Assembly (NCBI GenBank): GCA_023374025.1
Contig: SIJG01000013.1
Span: 340,846 to 404,845, forward strand
Length of the DNA: 64,000 nucleotides
Source: Heterodera schachtii
Lineage: Eukaryota; Nematoda; Chromadorea; Rhabditida; Heteroderidae
Direction of reading: 5' to 3'
Shown here: positions 60,787-64,000 of the stretch, in pieces
Position numbering within the stretch: the first letter of the stretch is position 1
Layout: every line of letters begins with the position of its first letter
Made by a program: the position numbers and the translations under genes
Notes under the pieces: model-generated
The model's input: only the letters and a program-made list of their open reading frames with translations
The model's database searches: none
What the model was told of the DNA's origin: nothing

Positions 60787-63700
60787 CAATTAATAATCAA
60801 AACCTGGCGTGTCATTCGCATTATTAATTTTTTGAAAAAGGTATGAAATCAACCACTTTTATTTTTTTAACAATAAGGGTATTATGTAATATACTTATAT
60901 TTTACATAAAGTTTTTATGGATTTGGTTTTTCAATAGATAATATTAGAATCATTTTATTGTATCATTATATATACATTGAAAACATTTTAGTTTTCGTTC
61001 TATAATTTATATTTATTTATTTTAAATAAATCTGAATATTATTTTTAAATACTTTAAAAATAATATTTTTTAAATATAAATTGTAATTTTTATTTAGTTT
61101 TTTTCTGTTTAAATAAAAGTGCAAAAATTTCGCTTCTTATTTATAGTTATAGTTGGAATTTTAATGGGTAAAAGAATTACATAGCTAATTGTTTTTTGTT
61201 TGAAAACATAGCTTTTTGGAAAATCTTGCTTACTATTTTAGATTTTACAAAAAGTATCCGCATTTAACGAAATCTTTTATCGGTCAAGAAATTATTTATA
61301 CTTTTTATTTTACCCTATCTAAATAATTTTTTACTTTATATTTATATCAAAAATAATTTCTTTTTGTTTATTTTATCATCTTTTTCGAAATTATATTTAA
61401 AAATGAATACATACGAAAAATTTACAGTCAAAATAATTGGTATGGTGGTAAAATTGAATAATCGTTTTAAAATAATAATCACGATATTATTATAATCGAA
61501 TTTTAAGCTGTATTAGAAATATTAATGAATATTGGCGATCATTTCCGTGTCCAAGGTCAGCCTGACTCCATTTTTTCGTCAGAATTCTTTATTTTATCTT
61601 TTTTTAAGGAGTCCATTCCAATCTTACACTTATATGAAATTTTAATGAATTTTTTTATTTTACATTTCTTTATATGAGATTCCCAAGAAATTAAATCAAT
61701 GGCGAATTATGTATGTATTAATTTATTTAATAATTGTTTACTTATTTAAATCATTTATATATATAATCGGGTGGTCATCAGCAATTTTTACATTCGAGCA
61801 TTCGGCAAGCTTAACCTAACACAGATTTTTCTTCGTTATTGTAAGTGGTTAGCTTCATTGGATTAAATCTCCGAAGAATTTTTACAATCTTCTATTTTAT
61901 ACTTTTACAATTATATTTAACATTGATTAATTTTTTATTTATAAGTAATTAATGCTTTTATGTAAAAAGTGATAGACATCATTCACAGCAATGTTCTTTG
62001 CAATTTTTATTCTATTCACCTTAAATAAACGATATTATAATTGATTTTATTATAATTTATATTTATAAATATGTATTAATGATACTTTCCTATTGTGCTG
62101 ATGCATACACCGTTAAATTTTATATATACATAAAATATAAAACAAAAAATAACTTAATATCTATTTTTTGTACATTTTAATTTGACTTTGATTAATTTAT
62201 AATTCTGATATGTAAATTATTTTAAATTTTTTATTATAAATTACTTGTGCCATGGATACGTACGTAATTTTTTATTTGTCATTATAGTTTATTTTATTTG
62301 TTATTATTTTTTACAATGTACTAGATCTTTTGACATATTGATTGGATCAATATTACTTTAAAATTTTTAAATTTTTTATACAATAAGAAAATATTTTTGT
62401 TATGATTATTTTCATATTTTCAAAAAGGGTTAAGATTTATTTGTAAATTTAATTTTTTGATTATTCCATAATATTCTCTAGACAACTATAACTCTTATTC
62501 CAACAACTAAATATTTACGCATATAAATTGCAATTACAATAAAAAATATAATTTAATTCATTTTTAAACGTTATTAATTATTTGCGATTTTTTGAAAATA
62601 AATTCTAATTTATTTTAATTTAAAAAAATTAATGTTCGAAAGTGTAGCCTAGACGCTTAGCTTTTTGGAAAAAAACTTTTTTGTATGGATGTTTATTATT
62701 AAATTTTTCGAGGACATAAATTTCAAGACTGCTTTTTGTTGAAATATAGTGTAATTAGTTAATTAGTTTATTTTTTATTTAGATATAGTTATCAATTTAT
62801 CAGCCTTATAAATGGAAAGTGAAATTTGTTTGAGCGTTTAATCTAATATTTTTTCTTTATTCTGCACATAGTTAAAACAATATTATATAAAATTCTATTT
62901 ATTTTGTTTAAATTCTCAAAATAAATTATTAATAATATGTAATTACAAATAACATAATATAATTTACTTCGTTTTTTCTTTGCTGTTTCTTTTGCATTTT
63001 TATTTTTTATTTACTTTTTTTATGAAAGAATTAAAACTTTTTTGAAATTTAATTACTGAAATGTTTTGAATATTTTAAATTACACATATTTTATTGATTT
63101 TTACTTATATTAGTGGCTATTTGAAATTTATTAAAAATTTTTGCATTTGTAATTTTTATGTTTAGATTGACTTCTTTATTTGATGTTAGCAAGTTTTTGT
63201 TTCGTGTTAAAGGTTTACTTCTATTTTTTATAAATTATATTCATTTTAGCGAAATTTAAAAATTGTATATTTGGTGGTACTATATTAAATTTTCTGATTA
63301 AAATAAAGGAATTTAATGTATATTATTATTATTATCAGTCTAATTACCTTTTCGTTTAATGTATTCGTTTCATGGCTGTGCGTTTTCATAAGTGCTGCGC
63401 ATTTATTAATATTTTGCATAATACATTTTCAAATTTATTTTTTAAAGTATTTTAATTTTCTTGTAAATTTTTTGTATTTTCGATAAATTAAAAAGAAAAT
63501 ATTTTGATTTATTATAAAGAGAATTTAATTCATACTTTCATAGTTTCAATTATAAATTAATTATGTAACTGTTAAAGATGCTTAATGATTAATAAATATT
63601 TTTAATTTTAATTGTTTTTTTTTCTAATCTTGGATTTATTTCTTTAATACTTCATTTCCGGTAAAGATTTTTCCTCTTAAATATTATGGTTTTAATTTAT

Positions 63701-64000
63701 TTATATTTGAAATTCGTATTTCTAACGAGTATGTTTTTCAGTCAGATCACAAATTTATTACATCTGGGGATTTTAATCATTTCTTCATATTGAAATAACA
63801 TTATATCTCACCTAACATTGATTGCACAGCAATTTAAAAAAATTAATAATACTTGATTCATTTCATTAATTTTTTATTAAGTTTGACTTATTAAATAATT
63901 TCTTTAACACCTAATGCTTAGTAGAAAGGCAAGTGAAGTAATAAAAATTGCCATAATATTTACAAAATTGAAAGAAAGTTTCAAACAAATCTTAATCGAG
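60787..64000. other. AT-rich DNA, no supported gene
   Basis: No reading frame of note, RNA gene or clear repeat was seen to the end of the window. Slightly less AT-rich patches lie near 61535-61580 and 61765-61830 without convincing frames. Confidence 0.6.

Noticed and set aside
1..64000. tRNA genes, rRNA and CRISPR arrays
   Set aside because: I looked for B-box-like GGTTCGAATCC and regularly spaced repeats. None had the surrounding structure required.
1..64000. AT-rich bacterial or organellar genome
   Set aside because: No dense coding, no ribosome-binding-site/ORF pattern and no organelle genes. Gypsy and hAT-like elements indicate nuclear DNA of an animal.

Overview
This 64 kb window is extremely AT-rich (roughly 80 % A+T by eye) and almost free of recognisable genes. 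It looks like intergenic or intronic repeat-rich DNA of an animal. Three things point to a metazoan: the only clear protein homology is to Ty3/Gypsy-type LTR retrotransposon pol of the kind common in nematodes and arthropods, there are several miniature inverted-repeat (hAT-like) DNA transposons, and there is no dense coding that would fit an AT-rich bacterium or organelle. The species cannot be named from the sequence. An AT-rich nematode or arthropod is an inference.

Layout. 0-1.2 kb: a miniature transposon-like repeat (292-656), then a dense hairpin island (861-1215) with two near-identical long palindromes and two other stem-loops. 5.9-6.6 kb: a GC-rich miniature element with terminal inverted repeats, strongly out of character with its surroundings. 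8-42 kb: mostly AT-rich single-copy-looking DNA with scattered dispersed-repeat pairs (8.5/24.8, 8.7/41.5 inverted, 11.7/35.2, 12.5/37.1, 26.3/43.5 kb) and two more miniature elements (21672-22186 and 25976-26577). 40.7 and 45.0 kb: low-complexity CGGTTTCGGTT tracts. 42.6-43.0 kb: a rearranged relic of a Gypsy integrase. 47.0-49.1 kb: a 5'-truncated, frameshifted Gypsy element (RNase H, integrase, pol tail, polypurine tract, one 234-bp LTR). 50.4-52.6 and 58.4-60.8 kb: a large direct duplication, 1766 bp of it apparently identical, next to a diverged third partial copy at 58.1 kb. 55.5-56.1 kb: a hAT-like miniature element full of an AATATGTA motif.

No tRNA, rRNA, CRISPR array, intact host gene or intact transposase was found. 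A number of short, less AT-rich islands (50-190 bp) carry open frames that might be small exons. In several of them more than one frame or strand is open, so they are reported only as low-confidence candidates. The coding content that can be defended is entirely decayed retrotransposon pol. Everything else of note is repeat structure: families of GC-rich hairpins and inverted repeats, and a mosaic duplication suggesting recent gene conversion, duplication or an assembly effect.
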